This document shows positions 61,631 through 64,000 of a DNA stretch of 64,000 bases, piece after piece (position 1 is the stretch's first letter; each line of letters opens with the position of its first letter). The notes beneath the pieces were generated by a model. That model was not told the origin of the DNA. It saw only the letters and a program-made list of their open reading frames with translations, and ran no database searches. The stretch lies in NCBI RefSeq assembly GCF_002994745.2, contig NC_037092.1, positions 25,197,001 to 25,261,000 on the forward strand, written 5' to 3'. A program made the translations under genes and the position numbers. The stretch is from Rosa chinensis. Lineage: Eukaryota > Streptophyta > Magnoliopsida > Rosales > Rosaceae.

Positions 61631-62124
61631 AGGTATTATTAGGGGGTAATAAATTCAGAAGCCGGAATCCGGTTAACAGTCCGGTGGCCGGATTCCGGAT
61701 TCCGGTCATCGGCTGCCCGATTCCGGTCGCCGGAGCCCGGGGTCGGCCGCTGGTCACCGGAGCACAGCAAGGTGGAGGATGACTTTTCTCTCTAAGTGAG
61801 AAAGAAGGAGAGGGCAAAAAAGTCCCAAAAATTAATAAAAAAGAATTAATTGGGTAAAGGGGAAATAATCCCTTAGAGTGTTTTGGGTAAACAGGGTTAA
61901 AAAACAGTTAGTGGAGCAAGTGGGCAATTTTTAAGTAGAAATTGGGTAAATGATCATTTCCCCTAAAATAATTCTTGTTTTGAGTTGTGTTCAATGTCTT
62001 TCTAAGTTGTAACTCATTTTTATGTCGATCGAATAAATGAAATTGTTCAGTGAATCTATAATGATGAAAATGAGGTTCTATAGTAAATGACAAAAATAGC
62101 TATGGAGTGAGCAAGTACACAATA

Positions 62125-62399
62125 AATTAAATCTGGATTTTTTTTTTTTATCAGGTAGTTAGTTGTTAGTAACGCACACACCCATGCAATGGTATCCCAG
62201 CGTCAGGACACCTGCACCGACATTGCGGCGAAAGCCAGGCAAAGCCAGACTAATCTACTGCACCGCAGACGCACGAACCCAAAGGATCCCTCAAATCTAC
62301 TGGACACGGGATGGAGCTGGGATTCGAAGACTAGACCTGGGGGTTCCAGATTAGGCCGTTCGACCAACACACCACACCACATGGTTAATTAAATCTGGA
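62125..62399 (-). mobile_element. SINE, minus strand, with 13-bp TSD
   Basis: The insert 62138-62386 has poly(T) at its left end and a tRNA-related head at its right end. On the minus strand this head shows a B-box-like ggtctagtcttcgaatccc and an A-box-like tggtgtgttggtcgaac. It is bounded by perfect aattaaatctgga at 62125-62137 and 62387-62399. Confidence 0.85.
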
Positions 62400-64000
62400 C
62401 TTAAAAAATTCAATGTTCAAATTCAAATTAATTAATTCTTTAGAATTTTTCTGATTTAAATAGTCATTGAAACGTTAATTAGGTATTAATGGTAACCAGT
62501 AGCATTCACCTGACCTAGTGCTCAAGAAATTAATGGTCACCAGTCTACCATTGGATTTAAATTCAATGGGTGAGACTAAAACACTCAAAATATTTCATTT
62601 AATCTCAACCTTTGAGTTTCAATCCAATGGTAACTTGGTAAGTGAGGCGAAGAAGATCAAGATGATCATATATGAATTTCATGATTGCCGGTGACCAAGT
62701 AAACATCTCTATTCCATAACCATATCTTAAAGTTTAAAAATCAATGCACAAAATCAGACAATCAGTTACTCATTTTTTTGTTTCATTTATCACCACCGAT
62801 CCACGACTATATAGACCATGAAACACAATCTTTTCCCTCAAAACTTAGATTTGTATTTCTACAACCAAGTTAATAAGCTTCAACACAACAGAACAATCAC
62901 GATGCATTACCAGCTTCCTTCCTTTAGTTGCTCTTTTCCTGCCTCTCATTGCTGCTAGGTAACCCTAGGTTCCCTTCACATAGGAGTACATAACCTCGAC
63001 CACCGCTAACCAATGCCGATCTTGAGGTTTTTGATGCCCCGGGCAAAAAAAAGTTTGGTGCCTAACTACCCCTAGATAGATATACAGTTTTTTTTTTTTC
63101 ACATGTAAAACAGTAAACTTTTAAACGATAAACATTCGAGCACAAAATAATAAAACCATAATTACGATGCAACAATTGTAAAGACGTATGCATCAACATA
63201 TCAACCTGCAAGTTCTAACTTCCAATTAATGCATCTAAAGATGCAATGTTTGTAGATAAAGAGGAAGGAAAAAAAAAAAGAAAGAGGAAAACAAAATTCC
63301 ATTGTAGAGGGAAAGAAAAGTCTTCTACTGTTCAGTATTGATTGAACATGTAATTAATTGACTATGGATGTTGAAAGCTGCAAATTGAAACATCGACGGT
63401 GATGGTATAGTCGAGATTTTGGGATTACAGCCATAAAAATTTATAATAGTTGTCAGAATAATCAACAAATATCACAAAGTACCAGTAATAGAACTTCTAA
63501 TGTCCAAAATTTCAATGAATTTAAAAATTGAAGAACACCCACCATAAAAAAAAGTTTAAAGAATACCCAATTTAATTATACCTATTTTGAACTCAATTGC
63601 AGCCTAAATCGATGGAATGCCAAAAATTGTGTCTGATCACCGTAGAAGAAGAAAAAGATTGAGGGGAGGTGATAGATGATGAAAATAAATTGTTTGATTG
63701 AATAACCGTTGAAACCCCAATATTTAAAGAGAAAATTTGTTTGTTTTTTAAGTTTTAGAGAGAGTTAAGAGACTCTTGAAATTCGTCTGCTATAATTGTG
63801 TGTACAATTCTCAAAGTTAGGAGAAGAGAAAACGATTTCGAAGTGAGGAAAGGAGAAGAGAAGACACTGCGTTTGGGAACAAAGCAAAAAAAATTTCATT
63901 TACCATCGACATATACTATAAATATATATATATATAACCTTATATAAATAAAAATAATAAATAATAAATTGTGCCCCCCTCTCACTTAGAGTGGCAAACG
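62400..64000. other. AT-rich intergenic DNA to the window end
   Basis: No gene supported. From about 63010, cttgaggtttttgatgcccc, then gggcaaaa, resembles the start of hAT-like repeats with GGCC-rich ends and may be an element that runs past the window. This is weak. Confidence 0.4.

Larger units (their letters stand above)
59932..61972. mobile_element. Pack-MULE-like element carrying an F-box fragment
   Basis: The element 59941-61963 has long inverted ends (ggggcagtgaccacttaccc on the left against the complement ggggaaatgatcatttaccc on the right, similar for about 90 bases). The flanking 9-mers are taaaataac and taaaataat, an 8/9 match. A 9-bp duplication with long terminal repeats indicates a Mutator-like element. 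It carries part of an F-box gene and no transposase. A (CT)n tract (about 60135-60181), a nested hAT MITE and 22-24-bp tandem repeats (61362-61630) lie inside. Confidence 0.82.

Overview
This window is nuclear DNA of a flowering plant, a eudicot. It has spliced genes with GT/AG introns, a miR319-target TCP gene, a nuclear-type tRNA and dense nested transposable elements. The LTR and C-terminal TCP sequences look Rosaceae-like to me, but that is recall only. No bacterial, viral, CRISPR or operon-like structure is present.

Three protein genes and one tRNA are well supported. (1) A class II (CIN-type) TCP transcription factor of the TCP3/TCP4 kind, + strand, single coding exon 17438-18754, with an intact miR319 target site. 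(2) A SPEAR/TIE-type EAR repressor, + strand, five coding exons 49440-51348, whose Arabidopsis relatives bind CIN-TCPs and recruit TOPLESS. (3) An NCL-type sodium/calcium exchanger with two EF hands, - strand, seven coding exons 57815-53670, predicted 584 aa. (4) A tRNA with anticodon UAU, - strand, 22854-22927. The TCP gene and a repressor of its own protein family lie about 31 kb apart, with NCL next to them. From memory, Arabidopsis also has NCL close to TCP3, so this may be conserved microsynteny.

Nearly everything else is transposable elements, many of them resolvable to the base from target-site duplications (TSDs). 1-5.4 kb: a 1.1-kb retroposed insert and a LINE 3' end. 5.46-11.36 kb: two opposed LINEs stacked in one target site (three copies of a 16-bp repeat), the second carrying a 2.3-kb solo LTR. 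13.1-15.8 kb: a short LINE, a Harbinger-type MITE holding a second element that itself holds a Mutator-like element, then a tiny SINE. 24.9-29.1 kb: a MITE-like inverted-repeat element split by a 3.2-kb solo LTR. 29.4-31.8 kb: a Harbinger-type composite holding a Mutator-like element with about 150-bp terminal repeats. 32-36.7 kb: a tandem duplication in which a MITE and a 2.6-kb insert differ between copies. 37.7-45.4 kb: a complete LTR retrotransposon with 2.9-kb LTRs and only a decayed gag inside. 45.4-48.4 kb: a retroelement RNase H remnant and old duplications. 58.1-62.4 kb: a duplicated host segment carrying a hAT-like element, a Pack-MULE-like element with an F-box fragment, and a SINE.

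I found no new molecular system. The points most worth following are the TCP/TIE/NCL clustering, the exactly resolved nested insertions, three retroposon insertions of only 23-47 nt, and the Pack-MULE-like F-box capture.
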